From assembly GCA_014728015.1 (NCBI GenBank), contig WJMI01000064.1, forward strand, positions 1 to 35,575: 35,575 nt of DNA, in the 5' to 3' direction. The DNA is from Chitinivibrionales bacterium (GTDB lineage Bacteria; Fibrobacterota; Chitinivibrionia; Chitinivibrionales; WJMI01). Positions 1-8,807 of this stretch are shown here, one piece after another (within the stretch, counting starts at the first letter, position 1; each line of letters starts with the position of its first letter). Under the pieces are notes generated by a model that did not search any database, was not told the DNA's origin, and saw only the letters and a program-made list of their open reading frames with translations. Made by a program: the position numbers and the translations under genes.

Positions 1-673
1 CCCCGGCCAGCATTTCGCGAAACTTCCAAATCTCCTGCTTCTCCACCGGCGCGATGGCGTTGTATGATAGATCCAGAAGCTCGGCATTCTGGTCCATGGG
101 CTGCAGTATGACCGTGCGAACCCCCTCCAGCAGCGGGCAAAGCCCGCGAACCACGTCGCGGTCGACGACCCGCGGGGCGACCGTAATGCGCACCTCGGCG
201 TTATCGCCCATGGCGCGCACGCGATCGAGCGACCGCCGCAGCCGCGGCTCGACATCGTCGAACCCCGCCCCCAGGAGCGTGCGGTACCGTGACGGCAGCG
301 TCTTGACATCAAGGGCAAGGTAATCGACGGCGAATGTTTCCGCGACCTCGGGAAGAAGCCCGTTCGTGTCGAGCTTCACCCGGTATCCCCGCTCGTGGAT
401 CTCGTCGACAACCTCGCGCAGGTACGGATACAGGGTCGGCTCTCCCCCGCTGAGAACCACCCCGTCGATGCGTCCCTTGCGCTTGTCGAGAAAATCCCAG
501 AACTCATCGGAGCGCAGCGACTGATCAACGGTCTTCCGGACCAGCTCGACGTTATGGCAATACGGACACCGCAGGTTGCACCCGGCAAAGAAAAGGACGG
601 TCGAAACCGTCCCGGGAAAGTCGATGAATGAATTTTTCAGCCAGCCGCCCAGCCCTACGAGCTTGGTTCGCAC
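1..673 (-). CDS. nrdG: Anaerobic ribonucleoside-triphosphate reductase activating protein, radical SAM (partial, runs off left edge)
   Basis: Manual minus-strand translation from GTG at 673: VRTKLVGLGGWLKNSFIDFPGTVSTVLFFAGCNLRCPYCHN...GGEPTLYPYL. It has a CxxxCxxC radical-SAM motif and GGEP, sits next to nrdD, and is open to the window edge. It is absent from the supplied ORF track because of its non-ATG start and truncation. Confidence 0.9.
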   Translation of the reverse strand, partial: MRTKLVGLGGWLKNSFIDFPGTVSTVLFFAGCNLRCPYCHNVELVRKTVDQSLRSDEFWDFLDKRKGRIDGVVLSGGEPTLYPYLREVVDEIHERGYRVKLDTNGLLPEVAETFAVDYLALDVKTLPSRYRTLLGAGFDDVEPRLRRSLDRVRAMGDNAEVRITVAPRVVDRDVVRGLCPLLEGVRTVILQPMDQNAELLDLSYNAIAPVEKQEIWKFREMLAG

Positions 674-2802
674 GCCACTACCTCCTCGCGCACGCCGGGC
701 TGTTCGCTCTCTGCCGCGCCGTCTCCCTCAGAGATATCGCAGGCCTTGTCAAGGGAGTAGGTTTGCCGGTTCTTGAATTCTGATTTCTTGCCGAGGTTCC
801 AGTTTTGCACGGGCCGGTAGTATCCCACGATACGCGAATACACTTCGGTCTCCTCGCCGCACTTGGGGCACGAAAACTGCTGTCCCTTCAGATAGCCGTG
901 CAGGGCACAGACGGAGAACGTGGGCGAAATAGTGAAATAGGGAATCCGGTAGTTCTCCGCGATTGTGCGCACCAAGCCGGCGCAAGTCCGCGCATCATCA
1001 ATGCCCTCGCCGATGAAGCCGTGGAACACCGTGCCGCCGGTGTAGGCCGACTGAAGATCTCTCTGCATTTCGAGGGCCTCGAATATATCGTCGGTGGAGT
1101 CGACCGGAAGCTGGGTGGAGTTCGTGTAGTAGGGGTTGTCGCCGCCGGGCATTTTCATGCGCGAGAACTTCTTGCGGTCGGTCTTGGCCAGACGGTACGA
1201 CGTGCCTTCGCCGGGCGTGGCCTCGAGATTGTACAGGTGACCCGTCTCCTCCTGGTAGGTGGCCAGCCGTTCTTTCATGTGGTGCAGCACTTCAAGCGCG
1301 AACGCGCGGGCCTCGGGGTGGGACAAATCCTTGTCCATGAAATTCTGCATCGCCTCGTTCATGCCGATAAGGCCGATAGTCGAGAAATGGTTGTTCCAGT
1401 GCCGCAGGTACCGCTGCGTGTAGGGGAACAGGCCCTGGTCCATGAGCCGGGTTATCACCTTGCGCTTGGTTTCCAGGGAATCACGCGCGATGTTCATATG
1501 ATGATTGAGCTGGCTGTAGAAATCATCGCGGGTGGACGACAGGTAGCCGATGCGGGGCAGGTTGATGGTCACCACGCCGATCGAGCCGGTGAATTCATCG
1601 GCGCCGAACAGCCCGCCGCCGCGCTTGCGCAGCTCCCGCTTGTCGAGCTGCAGCCGGCAGCACATCGAGCGCACATCGCCGGGATTGAGATCGGAGTTGA
1701 TGAAATTCTGGAAATAGGGCGTGCCGTATTTCCCGGTTATCTTGAACAGCAGTTGCGCGTTTTCGCTGTCCCAGTTGAATTTGTCGGTCAGGTTGTAGGT
1801 GGGAATCGGATAGGCAAATCCTCTCCCGTCGGCATCGCCGCCCATGATAATCTCGAGGAAGGCCTTGTTAATCATGTCCATTTCTCGCTGGAAATCACCG
1901 TAGGGAACGTCGAGCTCCTCGCCGCCCACAATTGCCGGCTGTTCCTTGAGATCCTCGGGTACCACCCAGTCGAGCGTGATGTTGGTGAAAGGCGCCTGGG
2001 AGCCCCACCGTGACGGCGTGTTGACTCCGAATACGAGTGACTGCACGTTCTGCTTGACCTCTTCATACGAAAGATTGTCAACCCGCACGAACGGAGCCAG
2101 GTAGGTGTCGAACGATGAAAACGCCTGGGCGCCGGCCCACTCGTTCTGGAGAATGCCCAGGAAATTGACCATCTGCTGGACCAGCGTGGACATGTGCTTG
2201 GGCGCGCGCGATGAGATCTTGTTTTTGACTCCGCCCAGCCCCTCGGCGATAAGCTGTTTGAGCGACCAGCCCGCGCAGTAGCCGGAGAACATCGAAAGGT
2301 CGTGAATGTGCATGTCGCCGTTTCTGTGCGCCTCAGAAATCTCGTGGTTGTAGATGTTCTCGAGCCAGTAGTTAGCGGTGATCGCGCCGCTGTTATGAAG
2401 GATCAGCCCGCCCAGGGAGTAGTTGACGTTTGAGTTTTCGTTCACCCGCCAGTCCTGCTGGGCAAGGTACCCGTCCATGGTGTTGGCTATGTCAAGAAGC
2501 AGGTCCTTGGTGCTGCGCATGCGCCGGCGCTGCTCACGGTACAGTATGAACGCCTTGGCGACCCGCGCGTGTCCGCTCTCGATAAGCACCTTCTCGACCA
2601 GATCCTGGACTTCCTCCACCGCCGGAATAGAATTGGGGTGGAACTTCGCATTGAGCGCCTCTTCAATCTCCTTCGCCAGCGCGAGCGCCAGCCCGAAATC
2701 CTTGCCGCCGACAGCCTCGGCCGCCTTGAAAATGGCATTGGCTATCTTGAAATTGTCATAGGGGACCAGCTTGCCGTCGCGTTTGCGAATCGTAGAAATC
2801 AT
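655..2802 (-). CDS. nrdD: Anaerobic (class III) ribonucleoside-triphosphate reductase
   Basis: 715 aa with an N-terminal ATP-cone (ISTIRKRDGKLVPYDNFKIANAI), C-terminal CPKCG and glycyl-radical region RIVGYYRPVQNWNLGKKSEFKNRQTY. Overlaps nrdG by 19 nt. Confidence 0.97.
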   Translation of the reverse strand: MISTIRKRDGKLVPYDNFKIANAIFKAAEAVGGKDFGLALALAKEIEEALNAKFHPNSIPAVEEVQDLVEKVLIESGHARVAKAFILYREQRRRMRSTKDLLLDIANTMDGYLAQQDWRVNENSNVNYSLGGLILHNSGAITANYWLENIYNHEISEAHRNGDMHIHDLSMFSGYCAGWSLKQLIAEGLGGVKNKISSRAPKHMSTLVQQMVNFLGILQNEWAGAQAFSSFDTYLAPFVRVDNLSYEEVKQNVQSLVFGVNTPSRWGSQAPFTNITLDWVVPEDLKEQPAIVGGEELDVPYGDFQREMDMINKAFLEIIMGGDADGRGFAYPIPTYNLTDKFNWDSENAQLLFKITGKYGTPYFQNFINSDLNPGDVRSMCCRLQLDKRELRKRGGGLFGADEFTGSIGVVTINLPRIGYLSSTRDDFYSQLNHHMNIARDSLETKRKVITRLMDQGLFPYTQRYLRHWNNHFSTIGLIGMNEAMQNFMDKDLSHPEARAFALEVLHHMKERLATYQEETGHLYNLEATPGEGTSYRLAKTDRKKFSRMKMPGGDNPYYTNSTQLPVDSTDDIFEALEMQRDLQSAYTGGTVFHGFIGEGIDDARTCAGLVRTIAENYRIPYFTISPTFSVCALHGYLKGQQFSCPKCGEETEVYSRIVGYYRPVQNWNLGKKSEFKNRQTYSLDKACDISEGDGAAESEQPGVREEVVACEPSS

Positions 2803-2822
2803 TCTATCCCAGCCTCCAGGAA

Positions 2823-2869
2823 ATCTTATATGTGGGGATCAAGCACCTGAACACAACAATATCTTGGGG
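2823..2869. promoter_or_regulatory. Candidate tandem NrdR boxes upstream of nrdDG
   Basis: ATCTTATATGTGGGGA (2823-2838) and CAACAATATCTTGGGG (2854-2869) partially match the NrdR-box consensus ACACWATATATWGTGT. The ATAT cores are 31 bp apart, the spacing expected for tandem NrdR boxes, and lie 20-70 bp upstream of the nrdD start. Confidence 0.5.
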
Positions 2870-3141
2870 CAAACACAAATCTAAAAGCTTCGCGGGACAA
2901 TGTCAAACCGAATTTTTTTGCGCCAAATTGACGCGGTCGGCCCGGGCCAAAGAAAAAAATGAAACGGGCCGGCCCCCTGCGCGCGCACCAACTCGACCGC
3001 CTACCCACCCAATATCATGCCCTAACATGTTCCAATCATACAATATATGGCGTTTCCATGTCAACCCCGAAAATGTGGGATTCACCGGCCGGGTCACAAA
3101 AAAAGACAGGCGGGATCAAACGAAAGACGAAATCGATGGGG

Positions 3142-3570
3142 CTAGTGGGCGGCGTGCTGGCGCCAGAGGGTGTCGCCCTGCGCGGATATCTCGCCCCGGA
3201 AAACAATCGACTTGCTGCGCCTGACCGAGCCGCTGCGGCCGGTCGATTTCACCGTGAGAAACAGGCTGTCGTTGCGTTCCTTGGTGGTCAAGCTCACCGT
3301 GTAGGAGCCGTCCTTGTAGGGAACATTCGCAAACCCCTCTTTCCATCCAGGGTTCTCCCCGAGCTTCATGAGCGCCTCGCCAAGGCCGTACTCGGCAACC
3401 ACCAGCGCATTGGCATAGTGCAGCTTCTGACTCTCGCCCTTTCTGCTCAGAAGCACCACGATGAAGACGCCGACTACCACAAGGGTCGCCGCCGCCATGA
3501 GAATGCGCGCGGGAATGCCCCCCCGCGAGGTTGCCACCACTCTCTGTAGATGCCTTCCCAAGCTGATCAT
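3142..3570 (-). CDS. Hypothetical single-TM membrane protein (pilin-like topology)
   Basis: From MISLGRHLQRVVATSRGGIPARILMAAATLVVVGVFIVVLLSRKGES: one N-terminal TM helix then a soluble beta-rich domain. Lies downstream of rlmH on the same strand. Confidence 0.6.
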   Translation of the reverse strand: MISLGRHLQRVVATSRGGIPARILMAAATLVVVGVFIVVLLSRKGESQKLHYANALVVAEYGLGEALMKLGENPGWKEGFANVPYKDGSYTVSLTTKERNDSLFLTVKSTGRSGSVRRSKSIVFRGEISAQGDTLWRQHAAH

Positions 3571-3595
3571 TGGCTTTGGCCCCCCTCCGACTACC

Positions 3596-4063
3596 CTACT
3601 TATGGTATGGATGCCCCTGCAAAATAGTAAATGCTCGGTATAACTGCTCCACCAGAACAAGCAGCGCGATTTCGTGAGAAAACGTCAGCGGCGACAGGCT
3701 GATCAATTCAGCGCACTCCTTTTTCGTGGCCGCCGGCAGCCCGTGCGCTCCGCCGATTATGAACGCCACGCGCGCCCCGGCGCCGGCACGCAGCTCTACC
3801 CATTGCGCGAACGCCCGGCTGTCCATGGGGCGGCCCTCCTCGGCGAGCGCGACCGGATATGCCCCGCGCGGCCATTTGGACGACAGCATCCGGTGTTCGC
3901 GCGCCTCGATTGACGCATCCCGTCCCGCCCGCGTCGCGACCGGCTTGAGCATGGTTACCGAGACCGATGCGTACGGCCCCAGGAGGCGCAAATAATGGTC
4001 CACGCCTGCCGAAAGCCTGCCCTTCGCGCGGCCGAACCCGACAATGCCAGCGGAAAACGCCAC
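3596..4063 (-). CDS. rlmH: 23S rRNA (pseudouridine1915-N3)-methyltransferase RlmH (SPOUT family)
   Basis: 155 aa, GTG start; conserved FIIGGAHGLP and C-terminal SLSPLTFSHEIALLVLVEQLYRAFTILQGHPYHK. Confidence 0.95.
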   Translation of the reverse strand: MAFSAGIVGFGRAKGRLSAGVDHYLRLLGPYASVSVTMLKPVATRAGRDASIEAREHRMLSSKWPRGAYPVALAEEGRPMDSRAFAQWVELRAGAGARVAFIIGGAHGLPAATKKECAELISLSPLTFSHEIALLVLVEQLYRAFTILQGHPYHK

Positions 4064-4067
4064 AGCG

Positions 4068-5210
4068 CTATCGCCACTGGCTCAGCTGGCGCTGCTTGTC
4101 AAACACGTATTTCACAATGGCATCACGCTTGCGGGGCTCGAGATTGATGAACTGGCCGTGATGCTTGAAGAAGGTCTTTGTTTTGCCTTCCTGAAGACTG
4201 ATGCGGAGTATCTTGCAGGGCAATCCTGAAAACGGGCCGGTAGGCAGGCTGAAGCTCACCGAGACAACGTCACCTGCTTTCAGAGAGCGCTCGCACAGGA
4301 AACTGAGGCCGCCGCCGCTCACATCAGATACTTTCGCTTCCACGATTTCGCCGCGACGGACCTCGCTGCGGTCGGGATCTTCGGTCTTCAGCAGGCGGAG
4401 CTTGAGCGGCATGCTTACCTCGATGCGCACGAATTGCCTGAGCTGGTTTCTCCTGATATCGACCGTGTGATAGACCTCGATAGTGCCGGGCTCGGCATGC
4501 GCGGCCCGCACCTGGACCCCGTACAATCCGTCGTTCTGGCGCGCGAACGCGAACTTCAGTTCCGTGCCCGGAGATATCTGGAAAACGTCCTCCTTATCCG
4601 CATCGTACTGGAACGTGAACGTGAATTCGTTCTTGTCTACCACGACCACGCGCTGGATGATCGGCACGCGGTGATTGGCGCCGAAAATCGATCCCACCTG
4701 GCCCAGCGCGATATTGCGCGTGGATGCGAGAGGGTGCTCGAGCGGAAGATGCAGGAAGCCGGCCTTGCGCCGGATATTGCCGATAAGAGTGTCCTCTTCC
4801 CGGCGGAGTTCCATGGAAGGCCGCTGGGAGAGAATTCTGCGCACTTCCCCTTCAACGCATTTCTCAAAGACCGAAACCGACTGGAGAATGACCTGCGGCT
4901 GTACCGCGCTCTCGTGCTTCAGGAGCTGGCGCAGTTTGCTTTTTTCGGTCGCGGTCAGCCCACTTTTTTCGCACGCCTCGTCGAACAGTTTTTCGGCAAC
5001 CATCCGGCTGTCTTCCTGCTGCACGAGCCGCTTGCGGAAATAGATAATCGCCAGGACCGTGAACGCCCCGAGAAACACCAGGAGAAACGCGAACATAACC
5101 TGCAGCGTCGCGCCGCGCCACCCGATCTGCTCGAGGATAGTCTGGGCGCGGCACGCGCCCGCCGCCAGAAGAATGGCTGGAAATGCGTGGCTGGTTAGGA
5201 TTCGCGACAT
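4068..5210 (-). CDS. Membrane-anchored PilZ-domain protein (putative c-di-GMP effector)
   Basis: N-terminal signal/TM region, RNQLRQFVRIEV (RxxxR) and DVSGGGLSF (D/N-x-S-x-x-G) PilZ motifs. The ORF can extend to a TTG at 5228; ATG at 5210 (MSRIL) preferred. Confidence 0.85.
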   Translation of the reverse strand: MSRILTSHAFPAILLAAGACRAQTILEQIGWRGATLQVMFAFLLVFLGAFTVLAIIYFRKRLVQQEDSRMVAEKLFDEACEKSGLTATEKSKLRQLLKHESAVQPQVILQSVSVFEKCVEGEVRRILSQRPSMELRREEDTLIGNIRRKAGFLHLPLEHPLASTRNIALGQVGSIFGANHRVPIIQRVVVVDKNEFTFTFQYDADKEDVFQISPGTELKFAFARQNDGLYGVQVRAAHAEPGTIEVYHTVDIRRNQLRQFVRIEVSMPLKLRLLKTEDPDRSEVRRGEIVEAKVSDVSGGGLSFLCERSLKAGDVVSVSFSLPTGPFSGLPCKILRISLQEGKTKTFFKHHGQFINLEPRKRDAIVKYVFDKQRQLSQWR

Positions 5211-5241
5211 AGGCCGGGGTGCTGCCAAACCGCTGTTGGTT

Positions 5242-5260
5242 CCTGGATAATTCTTCCAGG
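5242..5260. repeat. Inverted repeat CCTGGA-TAATTCT-TCCAGG upstream of the PilZ gene
   Basis: Perfect 6-bp arms and 7-nt loop, in the PilZ / HD-GYP-accessory divergent intergenic region. Confidence 0.4.
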
Positions 5261-5380
5261 GTAAATTACATAAATCGTATCAAGACTACGAAGGATTTTA
5301 TTATCGTTTCTTGGGTTTGCACTCTGCCTCCTACTATTTTAGCTGTGCGCGCCAAGCGTTTTTACCCGGGAATTCAATCC

Positions 5381-5698
5381 ATGCGCAAGGTCCCCGTCGA
5401 AAACATCGAGCCCGACATGGTCCTCGCCCGCGATGTCGCGGCGACATCGGGAAACGTGCTTCTCGGCAAGGGCACGCCCCTCACCCCGGCAATGGGACGC
5501 CGCCTCAAGAATTGGGGCATCTTTTTCGTGTATGTCGAGGGTGAAGAAGATTCGCCCGAGGAAGAATCCTCACTCGAGGTCTCGCCCGAAGACGTCAAGA
5601 ATGCGCTCGAGGCCAAGTTCGAGGGCGTTCTCGACAGCCCGATCATGCACAAGATTTTCGATGCCGTGTACGAATACCGGACAAAAGGCGCCAGCTAG
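5381..5698 (+). CDS. Small protein resembling the N-terminal accessory domain of HD-GYP proteins
   Basis: MRKVPVENIEPDMVLARDVAATSGNVLLGKGTPLTPAMGRRLKNWGIFFVYVEGEE: the 'PGMVLARDV...GxxLLxKGTxLT...LKxWGIxxVYV' pattern. Ends 9 nt before the HDOD gene. Confidence 0.7.
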   Translation: MRKVPVENIEPDMVLARDVAATSGNVLLGKGTPLTPAMGRRLKNWGIFFVYVEGEEDSPEEESSLEVSPEDVKNALEAKFEGVLDSPIMHKIFDAVYEYRTKGAS

Positions 5699-5706
5699 GA
5701 ATACAC

Positions 5707-6564
5707 GTGAACCAGAAACGCGATCTCCTCGAAGCGGTACGGGGCATCTCGACCATCCCGACCATCCCGACGGTCCTGGAGAAGATCACTCTTCTGCTGC
5801 AGAACCCGCAGACATCGGCAGAAGAAATCGGCAGGGCCATCACCACCGACCAGTCGCTCGCATCCAAGGTCCTTAAGCTGGTCAACTCCGCGTTCTACGG
5901 CTTTCCCGGAAAGATAAGCACCATCACGCACGCGGTAGTAATCCTGGGCTTCTCAACCATTAAGAACATCGTTCTCACCGCATCCATTTTCGATGTATTC
6001 CGCAAGAAGGGGCACCGGTACGCGGGCTTCGACATGGAGAAGTTCTGGTTCCACTCCATTGCCTGCGGCGCGGCATCGCAGTCGGTCGCGAAATTCATCG
6101 GATCGAGTGAGCGCGAAGAGGCATTCATTGCCGGCCTTATCCACGATGTCGGCAAGATCATCGAATGCCAGTATCTCGAAAAGGAATTCACGCAGATTGT
6201 GCGCGAGACCCAGCAGAAAAACCAGCTCTTCTTCGATTCAGAAAAGCAGCTCTTTGAGGTCACGCACCAGGAGATTGGCGGGCTGCTCTGCCAGAGCTGG
6301 AACCTTCCCGAAAACCTGCAGAATGCGGTCAAGTACCATCACAATCCATCCAAGTCGCGAAGCCACTATTTGACTACCGCTATTGTGCACTGCGCCGATA
6401 TCCTCGTCCGCGCCATGGACCTGGGCAACGGCGGGGACAATAAAATACCGCGGATGAGCGATCAGGTATGGCAGAGCCTCGGGCTCGAAAACCTTTCCCT
6501 GCAGTCGCTTCTGGAGAATGTCAACGACGAGGTGGAAAAGACCACCATCTTCATGCAGATTTAG
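5707..6564 (+). CDS. HDOD domain-containing protein
   Basis: 285 aa; IPTIPTVLEKITLLLQNPQTSAEEIGRAITTDQSLASKVLKLVNSAFYGFPGKISTITHAVVILGF is a typical HDOD signature. GTG start. Confidence 0.92.
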   Translation: MNQKRDLLEAVRGISTIPTIPTVLEKITLLLQNPQTSAEEIGRAITTDQSLASKVLKLVNSAFYGFPGKISTITHAVVILGFSTIKNIVLTASIFDVFRKKGHRYAGFDMEKFWFHSIACGAASQSVAKFIGSSEREEAFIAGLIHDVGKIIECQYLEKEFTQIVRETQQKNQLFFDSEKQLFEVTHQEIGGLLCQSWNLPENLQNAVKYHHNPSKSRSHYLTTAIVHCADILVRAMDLGNGGDNKIPRMSDQVWQSLGLENLSLQSLLENVNDEVEKTTIFMQI

Positions 6565-6781
6565 CCTTCTCGTCCTCGCCCGCGCCCTCAGCTCCCCCTT
6601 CGCCCTTGTCTTCCCCGGCGGCGCCCTGCTCCGCCAGCCGCCTCCGCCGCAGCTCCTCCCGCTTGGTCTCGTTCGACCGGAAGCTTGCCGGCATGACCAG
6701 CGCGCGCACCACGACAAACACGCCGGCGATCACCAGAAGCGCAATGACAACAATGTGAATAGGCATCTCGGCAATTATCAC
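6551..6781 (-). CDS. Small single-TM protein with charged C-terminal tail
   Basis: 76 aa: MIIAEMPIHIVVIALLVIAGVFVVVRALVMPASFRSNETKREELRRRRLAEQ...; start overlaps the upstream glycosyltransferase stop by 4 nt (translational coupling). Confidence 0.6.
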   Translation of the reverse strand: MIIAEMPIHIVVIALLVIAGVFVVVRALVMPASFRSNETKREELRRRRLAEQGAAGEDKGEGGAEGAGEDEKAKSA

Positions 6782-7707
6782 GTCGTTCCTCCTCTCGCGC
6801 GGGCTATCGGCTCAAGCTCGGTTTCCGCGATCACCGTCTGCTCACGCCCGGCGCCCGCATCCGGCGAGATCATTGCGGTATGCATCGACCCGCAGACGGA
6901 GATCTTTCCGTGCTCCTCGAGTTTGGTGAACAGGGCCTTGACAATGCCGAATGACATCTTCCCCAGCTCCCGCAGGCTCCGGTTCCGGTGACGGCGCATT
7001 CCCATGTCCACCTGGGCAAACGCATCGAGGCCGCACGCCCTGTAAATATCGAGAACCAGCCCGATCTCCACGCCGTATCCGCTGAAAAACGGCAGCGCCT
7101 CAACGGTTTCGCGCCTGAATGCATACTCGCCGGCCAGGGGCTGGATGATCTCCGCCAGGTCCGGCCAGAAAGCGGACAGGACCGGCCTCACGAGAATCTC
7201 GGTCACCCGGCCGCCGTGGCGGTCGAGCACTGTCCCGTCAATTTCCAGCGGACGCTCATAGTAGGCTTTCACGAATCGCAGCGCCGGGTCGTGTATCAGC
7301 GGCGCAACCAGACCGTAGACGAACCGGGGATGAAAATTTGTGATATCGGCATCGATGAACACGACAATATCACCGGTGCTTACCAGAAGCGATTTCCAGA
7401 GAGAGGCTCCCTTGCCTGCCGGTACGGCCCGGTCGCCGGCCACTTCGTCAAATCCATAGACGGTCGCCCCGGCCCGGGCAGCTTCCTCGCGCGTACGGTC
7501 GGCCGAAAGCCCGTCCATGACAATGATCTCATCGAGCAGACCGACCTGGTCGACAAGCGCCTTCCGGGTCGCAGAAACAATACGCCCGACCGTCGCAGCC
7601 TCGTTGAGAGCCGGAACCACCAGGCTCACGGTCAGGTTTTGGCGACGCTTCTCTTTTGCGACCGACTGAAGAGGGATAAAATCGGTGTGGGTGAACTGCC
7701 GTATCAT
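6778..7707 (-). CDS. Glucosyl-3-phosphoglycerate synthase-like GT-A glycosyltransferase
   Basis: VSLVVPALNEAATVGRIV, DEIIVMDGLSADRTREEA, VFIDADITNFHPRFVYGLV, FVKAYYERP, GGRVTEILVRPVLSAFWPDLAEIIQPLAGEYAFRR, GYGVEIGLVLDIY match GpgS-family blocks. ATG at 7707 preceded by GGAG; the ORF extends to 7737. Confidence 0.85.
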   Translation of the reverse strand: MIRQFTHTDFIPLQSVAKEKRRQNLTVSLVVPALNEAATVGRIVSATRKALVDQVGLLDEIIVMDGLSADRTREEAARAGATVYGFDEVAGDRAVPAGKGASLWKSLLVSTGDIVVFIDADITNFHPRFVYGLVAPLIHDPALRFVKAYYERPLEIDGTVLDRHGGRVTEILVRPVLSAFWPDLAEIIQPLAGEYAFRRETVEALPFFSGYGVEIGLVLDIYRACGLDAFAQVDMGMRRHRNRSLRELGKMSFGIVKALFTKLEEHGKISVCGSMHTAMISPDAGAGREQTVIAETELEPIARARGGTT

Positions 7708-7738
7708 TGCCGCTCCGCGAGGCACTGGAATATACATA

Positions 7739-7768
7739 TTGACAGAAATCCGGCCTATGGTATATATT
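7739..7768 (+). promoter_or_regulatory. Sigma-70-like promoter for rplM-rpsI
   Basis: TTGACA at 7739-7744; TATATA at 7761 (16-bp spacer) or TATATT at 7763 (18-bp spacer), about 55 bp before the rplM start. Confidence 0.7.
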
Positions 7769-7823
7769 CACTGGTCTTTTTCGTGTATCTTTTTCTCTTA
7801 AAATCAGACACTTCGGGGAACGC

Positions 7824-8252
7824 GTGAGAACAACGGTCGTAAACACGAAAGACATCGCCCGCACATGGTATGTGGTCGATGCCGACGACAAGGTCCTGGG
7901 GCGGCTTGCATCCACCATTGCATCGGTTCTTGTCGGAAAAGGCAAACCATCCTATTCGCCCAACCAGGACCACGGCGACCACGTAATCGTGGTCAACAGC
8001 GAGAAGGTCAAACTCACGGGGACCAAGGCCGAAACCAAGACATATTTCCGGCATTCGAAATATCCGGCCGGCGCAAAGACGCGCAGCTACTGGGAGCAGA
8101 TGCAGCTTGATCCCACGGCGGTAGTCACGCATGCAGTCCGGGGAATGGTCCCCAAGACCACTCTGGGACGCCGTATCATGAAGAAGCTGCATGTGTATGC
8201 GGGCGATTCGCACCCGCACGCGGCCCAGAAGCCGCAGCCGCTGCCGGTGTAA
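7824..8252 (+). CDS. rplM: 50S ribosomal protein L13
   Basis: RTWYVVDADDKVLGRLASTIASVLVGKGKPSYSPNQDHGDHVIVVN...AVRGMVPKTTLGRRIMKKLHVYAG. Confidence 0.97.
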   Translation: MRTTVVNTKDIARTWYVVDADDKVLGRLASTIASVLVGKGKPSYSPNQDHGDHVIVVNSEKVKLTGTKAETKTYFRHSKYPAGAKTRSYWEQMQLDPTAVVTHAVRGMVPKTTLGRRIMKKLHVYAGDSHPHAAQKPQPLPV

Positions 8253-8294
8253 CAGCACAAACGGTTGAAGTACTTTCGCAAGGAGTTCGACGGG

Positions 8295-8684
8295 TTGGAC
8301 AATGTCTATTCAGCAACCGGCAAGCGCAAGCAGGCGATTGCCTGTGTCAGGGTAAAGCCCGGGAAGGGCGAGCGGCTGGTCAACGGCAGCCGCTTTGAAG
8401 ACTACATCAAGAGTGACGTTCTCATCGGCGACATCGAGAAGCCGCTCGAGCTGCTCAAGGTGAGCGATTCCTACGATGTCGTGGTCAAGGTGCGCGGGGG
8501 CGGTCTCAGCGGCCAGTCCGGGGCCATCCGCCTCGGGATATCACGGGCCCTGGCCAAAATCAACGACGACTTCAAGAAGCTGCTCAGAAAAAACGGGCTG
8601 CTGACCCGCGATTCCCGCGTAGTCGAAAGAAAGAAATACGGGCTTGCGGGCGCGCGGAAGCGTTTCCAGTTCTCCAAGCGCTAG
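8295..8684 (+). CDS. rpsI: 30S ribosomal protein S9
   Basis: VYSATGKRKQAIACVRVKPG...GGGLSGQSGAIRLGISRAL...TRDSRVVERKKYGLAGARKRFQFSKR. TTG at 8295 with AAGGAG upstream preferred over TTG at 8265. Confidence 0.96.
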   Translation: MDNVYSATGKRKQAIACVRVKPGKGERLVNGSRFEDYIKSDVLIGDIEKPLELLKVSDSYDVVVKVRGGGLSGQSGAIRLGISRALAKINDDFKKLLRKNGLLTRDSRVVERKKYGLAGARKRFQFSKR

Positions 8685-8807
8685 CAGTGCCGCGTTCCAA
8701 TACGCAATCAACACACACTTGTGAGCAGGCGGGGGTGTCCCCCGGGCGGGATTGACGCCTGTGGCGATGCAAGTGGAGGAACAAACCCGGTAAAGGAGAG
8801 GTATCGC

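Noticed and set aside
805-2013. 402-aa plus-strand ORF opposite nrdD
   Set aside because: Shadow ORF antisense to the well-conserved nrdD; caused by high GC3 codon bias.
4434-5198. 254-aa plus-strand ORF
   Set aside because: Antisense to the PilZ gene; no recognisable motifs, biased composition.
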